Source: Alistipes sp. (GTDB taxonomy: Bacteria; Bacteroidota; Bacteroidia; Bacteroidales; Rikenellaceae). Taken from it: a stretch of DNA of 64,000 nt. The stretch is from positions 85,210-149,209 of the forward strand of contig JAJQED010000016.1 of assembly GCA_021201825.1 (NCBI GenBank), written 5' to 3'. Under the pieces are notes generated by a model. That model had not been told where the DNA came from. It saw nothing but the letters and a program-made list of their open reading frames with translations, and did not search any database. The translations under genes were made by a program, and so were the position numbers. Shown here one piece after another: positions 1-9,641 of this stretch (position 1 is its first letter; every line of letters starts with the position of its first letter).

Positions 1-1078
1 GAAATTCGTTTACACTTCGCTCGACGACGACTCACGGTATTACGGCAATATATCCGGTAACAATTGGGAACTGGACTGCAAATACAGCGTAAAGCAACGG
101 TACACCGAAAAAATAGCGGCGGCTTATGCGGTGTTCAACTCGTCCGTAGGGCCCGTTAGATATTCGCTCGGGTTGAGGGGGGAATATACCCATGCCACAC
201 CGGTAATCTCCATGTTCGACGGCACTCCGACCGAAAAGAGCCGCAATACCTACTTGTCGTTCTTCCCGAACGTCAACCTATCCGTTCCGTTGCAGGAAGA
301 AAAGGGCCATTCGATCTCCGCTTTCTATGCACGAAAGATCAACCGGCCGGGATACTGGGCTCTCAACCCGTTCAGGATGCAGGTATCGGAATACTCATAT
401 ATTATCGGCGACCCGATGCTGCTGCCGACCTATATCGACGAAACCGGAATGTCGTTCGTGCTTTTCCATAAATACACCCTGACGGCAGGGTACCGTTCGG
501 TGAGCAACCGCATCGAACAGTACGTTTATACCGACCCGCTCTCTCCCGACGTGGTGATATACCAGTATATGAACCTCGCCTCGAACGACGACGTTTACCT
601 TTCGCTGAACCTGCCGGTGGAGATCACCGAGAAGATAAACCTGAATGCCAACGCCTACTATGTCAACCAACGTATGGATCCGGGAAACGGAGGCAAGAAA
701 ATGTCGAACAACGACCTGTTTGCCAATGCTACCATGACTTTCACCCTGCCCCGCACCTACCGGCTGGAAGTTATGGGTTGGTACAACAGCGGCGGCCGTT
801 TCGGGAACATGCGGCGCAAGCCGTCGGCCGATATGAACGTATCCGTTCGCAAGCGTTTCGTACAGGACCAGCTTTCGGTGGCCGTGGAAGTAAGGAACGT
901 TCTGGAGATAAAATCGAAACAAAAGATGTATGTAGTGGAAGAGGGCTTCCGGCGCGACCTGGTACAGGAGGGATCTTGGGATAAACGTTCGGTATCCCTG
1001 AGCCTGCAATATAACTTTAAAACCGGTAAAAAGGCAAACGGGCGCCATGTGGAACGCGGTGGAGACGACAGCCGGTAA
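1..1078 (+). CDS. Outer-membrane beta-barrel / TonB-receptor-like protein, 5'-truncated by the window
   Basis: The reading frame is open from base 2 to the stop, so the gene begins upstream of the window and only about 358 C-terminal residues are visible. They alternate aromatic and polar residues as in transmembrane beta strands and include an RPGYWALNPF motif, the signature of the OMP_b-brl_3 (PF14905) barrel family in Bacteroidota. An 'IIGDP.LLPTY' stretch matches the family's 'GNP.LkPe' element. The expected location is the outer membrane. The substrate cannot be told because the plug and carboxypeptidase-like N-terminal domains are outside the window. The family is clear; the function is open. 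Confidence 0.8.
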   Translation, partial: KFVYTSLDDDSRYYGNISGNNWELDCKYSVKQRYTEKIAAAYAVFNSSVGPVRYSLGLRGEYTHATPVISMFDGTPTEKSRNTYLSFFPNVNLSVPLQEEKGHSISAFYARKINRPGYWALNPFRMQVSEYSYIIGDPMLLPTYIDETGMSFVLFHKYTLTAGYRSVSNRIEQYVYTDPLSPDVVIYQYMNLASNDDVYLSLNLPVEITEKINLNANAYYVNQRMDPGNGGKKMSNNDLFANATMTFTLPRTYRLEVMGWYNSGGRFGNMRRKPSADMNVSVRKRFVQDQLSVAVEVRNVLEIKSKQKMYVVEEGFRRDLVQEGSWDKRSVSLSLQYNFKTGKKANGRHVERGGDDSR

Positions 1079-1122
1079 TCCCCGTAAGAACGTATACCCA
1101 CAGTTAGAGTAAAGGACAAATA

Positions 1123-1156
1123 AGGCTACGGCCCGCATTTCTGCGGGCCGTAGCCT
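1123..1156. terminator. Bidirectional hairpin terminator
   Basis: A 15-bp perfect inverted repeat (AGGCTACGGCCCGCA and its complement) with a 4-base loop lies between the convergent barrel gene and cupin gene. A short T-run follows on the plus strand and A/T-rich sequence lies on the other side, so it can serve both genes. Confidence 0.75.
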
Positions 1157-1176
1157 GTTTCACAAGGTAACGGCGG

Positions 1177-1686
1177 TTATTTATCACCGTCCCTGCGAAG
1201 TTCTTCCCAGATAGCCTCCACGTTCTCCTCCCCGTCGAAGTATCCGAGGAGGGAGTCCCGGGCGAAAATCTCCATCGACGGGACCAGCAATAATTTGCCC
1301 GAATCGGGATATTCGCAAACGTCGTATCCCGGGAACGTCCGTACGTCCAGGTACTGGCAGGGCTCTCCGGAATGGTTATAAAGCTGATGGGCCCCGGTGG
1401 GGCCGGCTTCGAAGAATAGGATGTCTCCCGGGTATACTTTTTCCAATCCGTCCGGGGTTCTAAGTGTCCCCTGGCCGGAGATTATCATAAAAAGTTCTTC
1501 GCCGTAGCGGTGGAAATGGTAGGTGGAGGAATATTCTCCGGGATCGAGCCTGCGCATATCGAAGTTCAGGCTGCCGGTTCGGCCCATTTTCGAAGTTATA
1601 TTCTTGTCTGAAAACAGCCGGAAAGGCTCGATGCGTCCCGGGTTTTCACGGTATTGCCGCTCGGCGGCTCTGAAGATGGTGGCCAT
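1177..1686 (-). CDS. Cupin-domain protein
   Basis: A 169-residue soluble protein with a single cupin_2 barrel. The first cupin motif is visible as a HxH-type metal site followed by Glu (YHFHRYGEELFMIISGQG). A second motif with Gly-Asp and His follows (YPGDILFFEAG...HQLYNH). No signal peptide or second domain is seen. It lies 38 bases downstream of the exporter gene on the same strand, so the two are probably co-transcribed. Small cupins of this kind bind sugars or small metabolites or act as isomerases; the substrate is not predictable from sequence. Confidence 0.75.
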   Translation of the reverse strand: MATIFRAAERQYRENPGRIEPFRLFSDKNITSKMGRTGSLNFDMRRLDPGEYSSTYHFHRYGEELFMIISGQGTLRTPDGLEKVYPGDILFFEAGPTGAHQLYNHSGEPCQYLDVRTFPGYDVCEYPDSGKLLLVPSMEIFARDSLLGYFDGEENVEAIWEELRRDGDK

Positions 1687-1724
1687 CGATAGGATGTTTT
1701 AAGGTTCTTTATTGGCTGAACTGG

Positions 1725-2942
1725 CTATGGTCGATGCGCTTTGGCCGCCGGTTTTACATCCGGCAGCAGCATGGCAACCAGCCCCAGCAACGGCATATAT
1801 GAACAGAAATTATAAACGTATTCTATCCCTTCTTTGTCGGCAATTCCTCCCAGAACCGCCGCCGCGATTCCCGCTATACCGAACGCAAGGCCGAAAAACA
1901 AACCCGAGATCAGCCCTATCCGCGTCGGGAGCAGTTCCTGTGCATATACCAGGATAGCGGAGAATGCGGACGATATTACCAATCCGATAATTATACTCAG
2001 AACGCAGGTCCACAACAGGTTTGCGTAAGGCATCATCAGCGAGAAAGGGGCCGTGCCGAGTATGGAGAACCAGATCACGTATTTCCGTCCGAACCGGTCC
2101 CCGAGCGGCCCGCCGATAAGCGTCCCGGCGGCCGAAGCGAACAGGAATGCGAACAGGAACAGCTGGGACTGTTTGGTAGTAACCCCGAACTTCTCGATCA
2201 GGAAGAATGTATAGTAATTTGTCAGGCTGGCCGTATAGACATATTTCGAGAAAATCAGGACCAATAGGATCGCCAGCGAAAAGTAGATCTTCTTACGGGT
2301 GAACCTCAACCGGCGGACCGGACCATGGCCGCCTTTTGCCGCTCCGTAGCCCGGCTGGCTGTTCCCGTACCATTTGACGATCGGCCTTTTGGTCAGGATA
2401 GATACTACGGCTATGCCGGCAAATACGGCAATGTAATTCTGCCCGTTAGGGGTGACTATCAGCGCCGCCAGCAACGGCCCGATCGCACTGCCGAAGTTGC
2501 CGCCGACCTGGAACACCGACTGGGCCAGCCCGTGCCTCCCCCCGGAAGCGTAATGGGTGAGCCGTGACGCCTCCGGATGGATGATCGAAGAGCCGAGACC
2601 CACGAACGCAACCGCGATGAACACCATCGCCGCCGACCCGGCAAAGGCCAGTATCATGAGCCCGGTTAGGGTCGAACAGGTCCCCAGCGTCAGGTAATAC
2701 GGACATGGGCGCCTGTCGAACACCACCCCGAATATGGGCTGGAAAACCGACGCACATACTTGGTAGACCAGTGCTATAAGCCCGATCTGCCGGAAAGACA
2801 GGTCGAGGTTGTCCCGCAACAGCGGATAAACGGCGGCTATGATCGACTGGAACATATCGTTGAAGAAATGCGCCAGGCTCAGGGCCAACAGGATCCCCAT
2901 GGTGGTGCCGGTCGCCGCCCGTGATGTTTCGACTTTTGCCAA
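1725..2942 (-). CDS. fsr: MFS exporter, fosmidomycin-resistance (Fsr) family
   Basis: A 405-residue major facilitator with about 12 hydrophobic segments. The N-terminal half follows Fsr proteins closely: HFFNDMFQSIIAAVYPLL, then FDRRPCP in the loop 2-3 position, then ASGGRHGLAQSVFQVGGNFG. The second half carries a loop 8-9 signature (GGPLGDRFGRK). It is an inner-membrane proton-driven efflux carrier; the physiological substrate is unknown, and fosmidomycin resistance is only the family's founding phenotype. A TATCTTTG -7 element lies on the minus strand at 2963-2970, about 20 bases before the start. The cupin gene follows in the likely operon. Confidence 0.85.
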   Translation of the reverse strand: MAKVETSRAATGTTMGILLALSLAHFFNDMFQSIIAAVYPLLRDNLDLSFRQIGLIALVYQVCASVFQPIFGVVFDRRPCPYYLTLGTCSTLTGLMILAFAGSAAMVFIAVAFVGLGSSIIHPEASRLTHYASGGRHGLAQSVFQVGGNFGSAIGPLLAALIVTPNGQNYIAVFAGIAVVSILTKRPIVKWYGNSQPGYGAAKGGHGPVRRLRFTRKKIYFSLAILLVLIFSKYVYTASLTNYYTFFLIEKFGVTTKQSQLFLFAFLFASAAGTLIGGPLGDRFGRKYVIWFSILGTAPFSLMMPYANLLWTCVLSIIIGLVISSAFSAILVYAQELLPTRIGLISGLFFGLAFGIAGIAAAVLGGIADKEGIEYVYNFCSYMPLLGLVAMLLPDVKPAAKAHRP

Positions 2943-2980
2943 TGTTAAAAGGTTTGAAGCGGCAAAGATAACACCTGTAA

Positions 2981-3013
2981 ATCAAAAGGCGGCTCCCAGA
3001 GCCGCCTTTTGAT
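2981..3013. terminator. Hairpin terminator after dcp
   Basis: A 14-bp perfect inverted repeat (ATCAAAAGGCGGCT and complement) with a 5-base loop sits just past the dcp stop codon and upstream of the exporter gene. The built-in A4/T4 tracts give a U-run in either direction. Confidence 0.7.
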
Positions 3014-3016
3014 ATG

Positions 3017-5254
3017 TTATTCTTCGTCGTTTGGCTGGATCTCCACCGGGAGCTCTTCTGTCTCCATGGCGGTCGAATCAGCCGGTACGGGGTCGGCATC
3101 GAACAGCGGCTCGAACGGGAAGAACTCCGCTTCCCTCGGCGGCCTCTCCGCCAACCCCCTGGCCCACATCAGCGGCTCGAGAGCCGGGTCATCGCCGCGG
3201 AAATTGCGGTACATGGTCATCCCGTCTTCACTACCTCCTTTTTCGAGGACCGTCCGGCGGAACCGTGCCGCGATGTCCCTGTCAAAGAGGTCTCCGCTCT
3301 CTACGAACGCTTCATAGGCATCCTTGTCCAGCACTTCGGCCCACAGGTAACTGTAATATCCGGCAGCGTACCCGCCGCTGAAAATATGGCTGAAATATGG
3401 GTAGCGGTACCGGGGAGCGATCTCCTCGATAAGGCCCCGGTTTTCGTTGAGCATCCGGGTTTCGAACCCGTTGACGTCGATCTGCTCGAATCCGGGGATG
3501 GTATGGATATCCATGTCGATGAGCGAGGCGGCTATTATTTCGGTCAGCATAAAGCCCTGGTTGAACGTGGCCGACTGCTGGAGCTTATCTATGAGCTGGT
3601 CGGTGATAGGGCTGCCGTTGGAGTAATGCAGGGCGTAGCGCTTAAGCATCTGGGGTTCCAGTGCCCAGTTCTCCATGATCTGTGAGGGCAGTTCCACGAA
3701 GTCGCGCTCCGTACCGCCGAGCCCCCTGTACGGCACATCGGTGAACAGGGCATGTATGGCGTGGCCGAACTCATGGAACAGGGTCTCGGTCTGGTCGATG
3801 GTAAGCAGGGTGGGGCGGTTGCCTGTGGCGGCCGGGTAGTTGCAGACCACCGTAACGATCGGGTCCACCTTTTCACCGTTCACATAATGGCGGGAACGGT
3901 ACGAGCCGCACCATGCGCCCGGGTTCTTGTAACCTTCACGGGCTATATAGTCCGTGATGAGTACTCCCAGATGGGAGTTGTCCTCATCCAGCACTTCGAA
4001 TGCCGCACAATCCTTATGGTAGAGCGGCACGTTGGTCAGCGGCCGGAACGTAACCCCGTATAATTTGTTAAGCAGCAGGAAGACGCCCGACTGCACGGCC
4101 GGAAGCGAGAAATAGGGTTTGAGCAATTCCTCATCTATGGCATAGTCCGCCTTGCGTACTTTCTCGGCGTAATACCACCAGTCGGATTTCAGGAACTCCC
4201 CGCCCGGTTCTTCCTTGGCCTTGAGTTCTTTCATCCTTTCCAGTTCGCCTTTGGCCCGTTCGAGCGCCGGGTCCCACAGCCCGTCCAGCAGGCCGTAAAC
4301 GTCTGCCGGTGATTCGGCCATACGGTCCACCAGCACGTAATCGGCATAGGTGTCGTACCCCAGGATACGGGCCTTTTCGCTCCGGAGCCGTGCTATTTCG
4401 TTAAGGGTTTCACGGTTGTCGTCGTCCGAACCGTAGTTGCAACGGTTGAGATAGGCATCGTAAAGTTCCTTGCGCAGGTCGGACCGGGGGGAATTGGTCA
4501 AAAACGGGAGCATGCTCGACTTGCCCGTTGTAAAGACGTACCGTCCTTTTTCACCGGCGGCTTCGGCGGCGGCGGCGGCCGCTTCACGGATACCGGCCGG
4601 AAGTCCCTCCACGTCGGCCGTATCCACGACAAGGCGGTAATTTCTGTCCGCCTCTATGACGTTCGTATTGAACTGCAGTTGAGCCATGGAGAGCTGTTCG
4701 TCTATCTCCTTGAGTTTCTGTTTTTCGGCTTCGTCCAGGTGGGCTCCCGAGCGGGTGAACGCACGGTGAACTTTCTCCGTTAGCCGGACCTGCAACGGGT
4801 CCAGCCCGTCTATGAAACGGTTCTCCCATACGGTGTTGACCCGTTCGTAAAGTTTGCGGTTCTGGTATATCTCGTTACTGTGGGCTGTCATCAGCGGGGT
4901 AACCTTTTGGCGGACGGCCCTGATCTCGTCCGTGTTATTGGCCGAGCTGGTAAGCGAAAGCACCGGGGTTATGCGCGACAGCAGAGACCCTGCCTGGTCC
5001 ATCGCCTCGATGGTATTCTCGAACGTGGCTATGGATTTATTATTGGCGATCGCCTCGATCTCCTCCATGTGTATGCGCATAGCCTCGATAAGCGCAGGCT
5101 CGTAATGCGACGGTTGGATGGCATCGAACGGGGGAATGCCGTACGGGGTGTTCCACTCGGCAAGGAGCGGATTGTCGCCGTATTTGTTCTTCTGGCAGGA
5201 GGAATTCAGTACCATCGGCAGTGCGAGGATTAGCAAAATAGATAACTTTCTCAT
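3017..5254 (-). CDS. dcp: Peptidyl-dipeptidase Dcp, M3 metallopeptidase, lipoprotein
   Basis: This 745-residue M3-family metallopeptidase releases dipeptides from peptide C-termini. The zinc motif HExxH is seen in LFHEFGHAIHALF near residue 540, with the downstream Glu ligand region in ELPSQIMENW. The chosen start gives MRKLSILLILALPMVLNSSC, a lipoprotein signal with a Cys after a hydrophobic core; an in-frame start 18 codons upstream would bury it. A TATATTTG -7 element is present on this strand at 5316-5323. The C-terminus has an acidic tail. It probably acts on the periplasmic face in peptide catabolism. The family call is secure. Confidence 0.93.
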   Translation of the reverse strand: MRKLSILLILALPMVLNSSCQKNKYGDNPLLAEWNTPYGIPPFDAIQPSHYEPALIEAMRIHMEEIEAIANNKSIATFENTIEAMDQAGSLLSRITPVLSLTSSANNTDEIRAVRQKVTPLMTAHSNEIYQNRKLYERVNTVWENRFIDGLDPLQVRLTEKVHRAFTRSGAHLDEAEKQKLKEIDEQLSMAQLQFNTNVIEADRNYRLVVDTADVEGLPAGIREAAAAAAEAAGEKGRYVFTTGKSSMLPFLTNSPRSDLRKELYDAYLNRCNYGSDDDNRETLNEIARLRSEKARILGYDTYADYVLVDRMAESPADVYGLLDGLWDPALERAKGELERMKELKAKEEPGGEFLKSDWWYYAEKVRKADYAIDEELLKPYFSLPAVQSGVFLLLNKLYGVTFRPLTNVPLYHKDCAAFEVLDEDNSHLGVLITDYIAREGYKNPGAWCGSYRSRHYVNGEKVDPIVTVVCNYPAATGNRPTLLTIDQTETLFHEFGHAIHALFTDVPYRGLGGTERDFVELPSQIMENWALEPQMLKRYALHYSNGSPITDQLIDKLQQSATFNQGFMLTEIIAASLIDMDIHTIPGFEQIDVNGFETRMLNENRGLIEEIAPRYRYPYFSHIFSGGYAAGYYSYLWAEVLDKDAYEAFVESGDLFDRDIAARFRRTVLEKGGSEDGMTMYRNFRGDDPALEPLMWARGLAERPPREAEFFPFEPLFDADPVPADSTAMETEELPVEIQPNDEE

Positions 5255-5330
5255 AAATTTGCCCTGTTTTAGACCGGTCCGGGACCGGGGACTGTTTGGG
5301 TAAAACACTTTCCTGCAAATATAATAATTA

Positions 5331-6035
5331 ATGCCTCTTTTTTATACTCCCGACATACGTCTTCCCTTACATAAGCTCGACGAGCCGCAGAGCCGCCATG
5401 CCGTGAAAGTGCTCAGGCTTCGGGCCGGGGATGGGGTGCGGCTTACCGACGGCCGGGGCAATATGTATGAAGGTGCTGTGGAACAGGCATCCCCGACAGG
5501 GTGCGTAATACGGGTAACCGGGTGCGAGCAGGAATACGGCAAACGGCCGTACCGGTTGACGATGGCCGTCTCCCCGACCAAGAACCCCGACCGCTACCAA
5601 TGGTTCCTCGAGAAAGCAACCGAGGCCGGGTGCGACCGTTTTATCCCGCTACTCGCCGAGCGAAGCGAGAGGCGCGTGTTCCGAGCCGAGCGGGGCCTGC
5701 GGGTCATTACCAGCGCGGTCCAACAGTGCCTGAATGCCTACCACCCTGAGTTGGCCGAGCCTGAAGACCTTGCCGGGCTTTTGTCCCGGGGATTTTCCGG
5801 CCAGAAATTTATCGCCCATTGCGATCAGGCATATCCTCGCAGGCATATTGCCGATGTGATTGTCCCGGGTGGGGATTACCTCATGCTTATAGGTCCGGAA
5901 GGAGATTTCTCCCCGGCCGAGATAGAGGCCGCCACGGCAGCCGGGTTCGAGGGGGTGTCGCTGGGGGGTAACCGCTTCCGTACGGAGACCGCCGCGCTTT
6001 ATGCCGTGGTCGCCGCCTCGATAATTAACAGGTAA
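5331..6035 (+). CDS. rsmE: 16S rRNA (uracil-1498-N3)-methyltransferase RsmE
   Basis: A 234-residue SPOUT-class methyltransferase. The N-terminal PUA-like part (RHAVKVLRLRAGD) is followed by the knot domain with SPTKNPDRYQWFLEKATE and the SAM-binding LIGPEGDFSPAEIEAA and RTETAAL motifs. Length and motif order are standard. It methylates m3U1498 in the decoding centre of the 30S subunit. It is transcribed away from dcp and lies 68 bases before the membrane-complex operon, with no obvious terminator between them, so read-through is possible. Confidence 0.95.
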   Translation: MPLFYTPDIRLPLHKLDEPQSRHAVKVLRLRAGDGVRLTDGRGNMYEGAVEQASPTGCVIRVTGCEQEYGKRPYRLTMAVSPTKNPDRYQWFLEKATEAGCDRFIPLLAERSERRVFRAERGLRVITSAVQQCLNAYHPELAEPEDLAGLLSRGFSGQKFIAHCDQAYPRRHIADVIVPGGDYLMLIGPEGDFSPAEIEAATAAGFEGVSLGGNRFRTETAALYAVVAASIINR

Positions 6036-6103
6036 GGAATTTGTATAACCGCCACTGATATGCCCTATACCGTTGACGGATAAAGAGCGGGACGGAAAAA
6101 ACT

Positions 6104-8089
6104 ATGATAGTCGCCTTGTTCATATTAGCCTGCCTTGTCGGCCTGCCGGTGTTCTTCCTGCCGGTACGGGCGAAGAACGGCTATTTTTTCGGTGCCACGG
6201 CCATTTTTGCAGCTCTTTTTTTATATGTGGCGGCGAGTGTACTGGGAGGACACGGGGATCTGGCGGTGGACGGCGGACCGGCGAACCTTTTCGGCGGGTC
6301 GAAGCTTGTGGTCGATAAGCTGTCGGCGTTCTTTATCGCCGTGGTTTCGCTCGGGGCGGTATCGGCGGCTCTCTATTGCTGGGGTTACCTCAAACCATAC
6401 CGCAAGACAAAACCGGGCCCACATATCTCCCTGCATCTGTTTTCGTTCCTTTTGTTGTTCGTCTCGATCGTTATGGTGGTCACTGCCCGTGACGCCTACG
6501 GGTTCCTGTTCTCATGGGAATTGATGTCGGTAACATCGTTTATCCTGATACTTTTCGATGCGGGCCGGCCGGAGGTACGCCGCGCGGCATTGTCCTATAT
6601 CGTCATGATGCATATCGGGTTCGTCTTCCTCCTCGTGGGATTTGCCGTGGTCTCGGCCAAGACCGGTATTTCTGGGTTCGCCGGTATGGAGGCTTATTTC
6701 GGAGCGGTGAAAGGAATTCCGCTGTTCCTGGTCTTCCTGGCGGGGTTCGGGATGAAAGCGGGGATATTCCCGCTGCATACGTGGCTGCCGGAAGCCCATC
6801 CAGCCGCCCCGGCACATGTTTCGGCCTTTATGAGCGGGGTGATGATAAAAACCGGGGTATACGGAATGCTCAGGGTAGTATCGTTCATGGGCCCCGGGCT
6901 GTCAACGGGCGGCATGGTGCTGTTCGTCGTAGGGATCGTGACAGGGCTCTACGGGGCGTTCCTTGCCGCCGTACAGAACGATATGAAACGGTTGCTGGCA
7001 TATTCCAGCATCGAGAACATAGGCATAATATTTACCGCGCTGGGCGCTGCCACTATCGGGTACACCCACGGTAACGGACTGATGGCAGCATGCGCCGTTT
7101 CGGGTGCCCTGCTGCACACCCTTAACCATTCTTTTTTCAAGTCGGTGCTGTTCTTCGGCGCCGGGAATGTTTACGGTAGGGTCCATACGACTTCCCTTGA
7201 CGCGCTGGGCGGATTGTCCCGCCGTATGCCCGTAACCGCCGCTTTTTTCCTTTGCGGGGTTGTCGCCATCGCCGCATTGCCTCCCTTGAGCGGGTTCGTC
7301 TCAGAGTTCCTTATATATTACGGCTTTTTCGACACGGTTTCCGGGGGAGCGGGCGGGATGATAGCATCCATTTGCGGTATCGTGGCGCTGTCGCTGATCG
7401 GCGGTATCGTTTTGCTGGCTTTTACCAAATTGTTCGGGGTCAGCTTCCTGGGGTCACCGCGAAGCATGGCTGCAAGGAGCGCAAGCGAGGCGGACCGACT
7501 GTCGCTGGCCGGTTTCGTTATCCCGGTGGCCGGTATCCTATGCGTAGGCCTTATGCCGTCGTTCTTTATCGGCGGATTGCTTACGCTGTCCACCGAGGTG
7601 TACGGGTTGGAATATTCCCCGGAACTGTACGCTTCTTTCACGGGGAAACTTTGGGAAATTTCCGCAGCCGCAGGTATATTTATCGCTCTCACCCTGGGCC
7701 TGCTCGGGGTCCGTTATATGATCCTGCGCCGGCAGAAACAGCAGACCTCTCCCGTGTGGGGATGCGGGTTCAGCACGGGGTCCTATAAAATGCAGTACAG
7801 CGGCGAGTCGTTTTCCGAGGGGCTATACGGCATATCCACCTCACTGACCAAAAACAGCGGCGGGGGCGAGGTAGTGGACAAGAACGAAATATTCCCCAAC
7901 GAACATACGTTCAACGTCCGGCATAAGGATAAGGTTTCGACACTGTTGGCCCAGTGGTGGCGGGAGTCTTCGCGCCGGGTCGGCAAACGGGCGGTAAGGC
8001 TCAATACCGGTAAGGTGAACCATTATATCATGTATGCGCTCGTGTTCCTGGTGCTTGTGTTCCTGCTAACGATAACGGATGTGATCTGA
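6104..8089 (+). CDS. HyfB/NuoL-M-like ion-pumping subunit of an Ehr-type complex
   Basis: A 661-residue polytopic inner-membrane protein of the complex I antiporter-like family, closest in layout to hydrogenase-4 subunit B. Visible signatures are the TM5 Glu (FSWELMSVTSF), the PLHTWLPEAHPAAPAHVSA loop with an MIKTGVYG helix, LLAYSSIENIGII, and LLHTLNHSFFKSVLFFGAGNVYG. The C-terminal extension carries a cytoplasmic CGFSTGSYKMQYS-type segment also seen in HyfB. It would move protons or Na+ across the membrane when driven by the peripheral arm. It is the first gene of a run with 0-12 base gaps or overlaps. Confidence 0.88.
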   Translation: MIVALFILACLVGLPVFFLPVRAKNGYFFGATAIFAALFLYVAASVLGGHGDLAVDGGPANLFGGSKLVVDKLSAFFIAVVSLGAVSAALYCWGYLKPYRKTKPGPHISLHLFSFLLLFVSIVMVVTARDAYGFLFSWELMSVTSFILILFDAGRPEVRRAALSYIVMMHIGFVFLLVGFAVVSAKTGISGFAGMEAYFGAVKGIPLFLVFLAGFGMKAGIFPLHTWLPEAHPAAPAHVSAFMSGVMIKTGVYGMLRVVSFMGPGLSTGGMVLFVVGIVTGLYGAFLAAVQNDMKRLLAYSSIENIGIIFTALGAATIGYTHGNGLMAACAVSGALLHTLNHSFFKSVLFFGAGNVYGRVHTTSLDALGGLSRRMPVTAAFFLCGVVAIAALPPLSGFVSEFLIYYGFFDTVSGGAGGMIASICGIVALSLIGGIVLLAFTKLFGVSFLGSPRSMAARSASEADRLSLAGFVIPVAGILCVGLMPSFFIGGLLTLSTEVYGLEYSPELYASFTGKLWEISAAAGIFIALTLGLLGVRYMILRRQKQQTSPVWGCGFSTGSYKMQYSGESFSEGLYGISTSLTKNSGGGEVVDKNEIFPNEHTFNVRHKDKVSTLLAQWWRESSRRVGKRAVRLNTGKVNHYIMYALVFLVLVFLLTITDVI

Positions 8090-9010
8090 ATGAACGGTAT
8101 CCTTGCCATACTCTTCCTGCTTGGGGCCGGCATCCTGATGCCGGGAGTTATCAACCGTATCCGTGCATGGCTATCGGGCCGTAAAGGAATGCCGTTTTTC
8201 CAGCACCTGTACAACCTGCGGGCAATGGTCCGTAAGGGGGTGGTCACGGGACACACTTCGACCCTCATATTCCGGGCCGCCCCGTCGGTATGCCTGGCTT
8301 CGGTTTTCACCGCGATGCTGTTCATGCCCGTGGGCGGATTGGAGCCGATACTCTCTTTCCGGGGCGATGTTATACTGTTCGCCTACCTGCTCGCCGTTTC
8401 CCGAATAGCTTTAATTCTGGCCGCATTGGATACGGGGAGCAGTTTCGAGGGGATGGGAGCGAGCCGCGAAGCGCTCTACGGGGCCATGGCCGAACCGGCG
8501 CTGTTCATCGTGGCCGGTACGACGGCCCTTGTGTCAGGCTATACGAGCTTCGCCGATATATTCCCCGCGATGGCATTTCGTGGGTTTTCCATCGAATTGT
8601 CGCTGGTCCTTTTGCTGCTTGTATACGTGATCATTAAATTGATAACCGTGGAATGCGGTCGTATCCCGGTCGATGACCCGCGCACCCATTTGGAACTCAC
8701 GATGATACATGAGGTGATGGTGCTGGATTACAGCGGGGTCGACCTGGCAACCGTAACGGTCTCCGGGTGGCTAAAAATGGCCGCCCTTGCAGCCGTTGCC
8801 GGCAATATCGCCGCCGCCGTGACGGGTGGCGGGGCGGCCGCCGTAGTTGGGTGGATGGCCCTTGTAGTTGCCATAATCGCGGTGGTAGAGTCGTTCGTCG
8901 CCCGGAATAAGCTCTCGCGCAATACCACATATATACTGACCATCGTGGCGATCGCCCTGGTGCTGTTCCTGGTGGCATTTATTCTGGAATCGGACATAAA
9001 GGTGGGATAG
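8090..9010 (+). CDS. HyfC/NuoH-like membrane anchor subunit
   Basis: A 306-residue protein with about 8 membrane segments from the NuoH/HyfC/HycD family, which joins the peripheral catalytic arm to the ion pumps. Conserved charged residues of the family are present in loops and helices (DTGSSFEGMGASREALYGAMAEP and VECGRIPVDDPRTHLELTMIHEV). Length agrees with HyfC rather than with quinone-reducing NuoH (about 325 residues). It starts on the base after the preceding stop, which implies translational coupling. No sign of decay is seen. Confidence 0.87.
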   Translation: MNGILAILFLLGAGILMPGVINRIRAWLSGRKGMPFFQHLYNLRAMVRKGVVTGHTSTLIFRAAPSVCLASVFTAMLFMPVGGLEPILSFRGDVILFAYLLAVSRIALILAALDTGSSFEGMGASREALYGAMAEPALFIVAGTTALVSGYTSFADIFPAMAFRGFSIELSLVLLLLVYVIIKLITVECGRIPVDDPRTHLELTMIHEVMVLDYSGVDLATVTVSGWLKMAALAAVAGNIAAAVTGGGAAAVVGWMALVVAIIAVVESFVARNKLSRNTTYILTIVAIALVLFLVAFILESDIKVG

Positions 9011-9011
9011 T

Positions 9012-9641
9012 ATGCTGTTGGGACTGATCATACTCTATGTCGTTACGCTGGTTTACCTGCCCATAACCGAGCGGTTCCGCAATTATACCCTTATAATCGC
9101 CCTGCAGGGTTGGATCCTGTTGGGAATAGCCCTGTTGAAGCTCCATTCGGTCAACCCGTGGGAGATGGTTTTCGTGGTTACGGAGACGCTCGTTTTTAAA
9201 GCACTGATAGTCCCGTACATATTATTGCGGACCATCCGGCGGACCAAGATCAACCGGATCGCCGCTTCCGGCAAGAGCCAGTTCAACGCACTGGTTTTGA
9301 GTATCGCCGCTTTGGTGGCAAGTATTACCGTTACCTATTATATTGCCGACCCGGCTATGGATATAGTGTTTTTCGGGGTGGCACTTTACGCGTTGTTGAG
9401 CGGGTTGATACTGGTTACGGTGCGTAAAAGGATATTCTCCCACATGGTCGGTTTCCTCGTGCTGGAGAACGGGGTGTTTCTCTTCTCGATCGCCGTCGGG
9501 GTGGAAATGCCGGTGCTGATCAATATTGCCATACTGCTGGACATCCTGATAAGTGTGTTGATGCTCGGGGTGTTCCTCACAAAGATAGGCGGGTCTATGA
9601 AGAATATCGACTCCGATAACTTAACGAGTATAAAGGACTGA
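9012..9641 (+). CDS. HyfE-like (NuoK-like) membrane subunit
   Basis: A 209-residue protein with six or seven hydrophobic helices and a short charged tail. It resembles hydrogenase-4 component E: a central KRIFSHMVGFLVLENGVFLF segment matches the helix that carries the conserved Glu of NuoK-like subunits. It begins one base after the previous stop and its own stop overlaps the next start (TGATG). It is an inferred part of the membrane ion-conduction path. HyfE proteins are poorly conserved, so the family call rests on context as well as sequence. Confidence 0.8.
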   Translation: MLLGLIILYVVTLVYLPITERFRNYTLIIALQGWILLGIALLKLHSVNPWEMVFVVTETLVFKALIVPYILLRTIRRTKINRIAASGKSQFNALVLSIAALVASITVTYYIADPAMDIVFFGVALYALLSGLILVTVRKRIFSHMVGFLVLENGVFLFSIAVGVEMPVLINIAILLDILISVLMLGVFLTKIGGSMKNIDSDNLTSIKD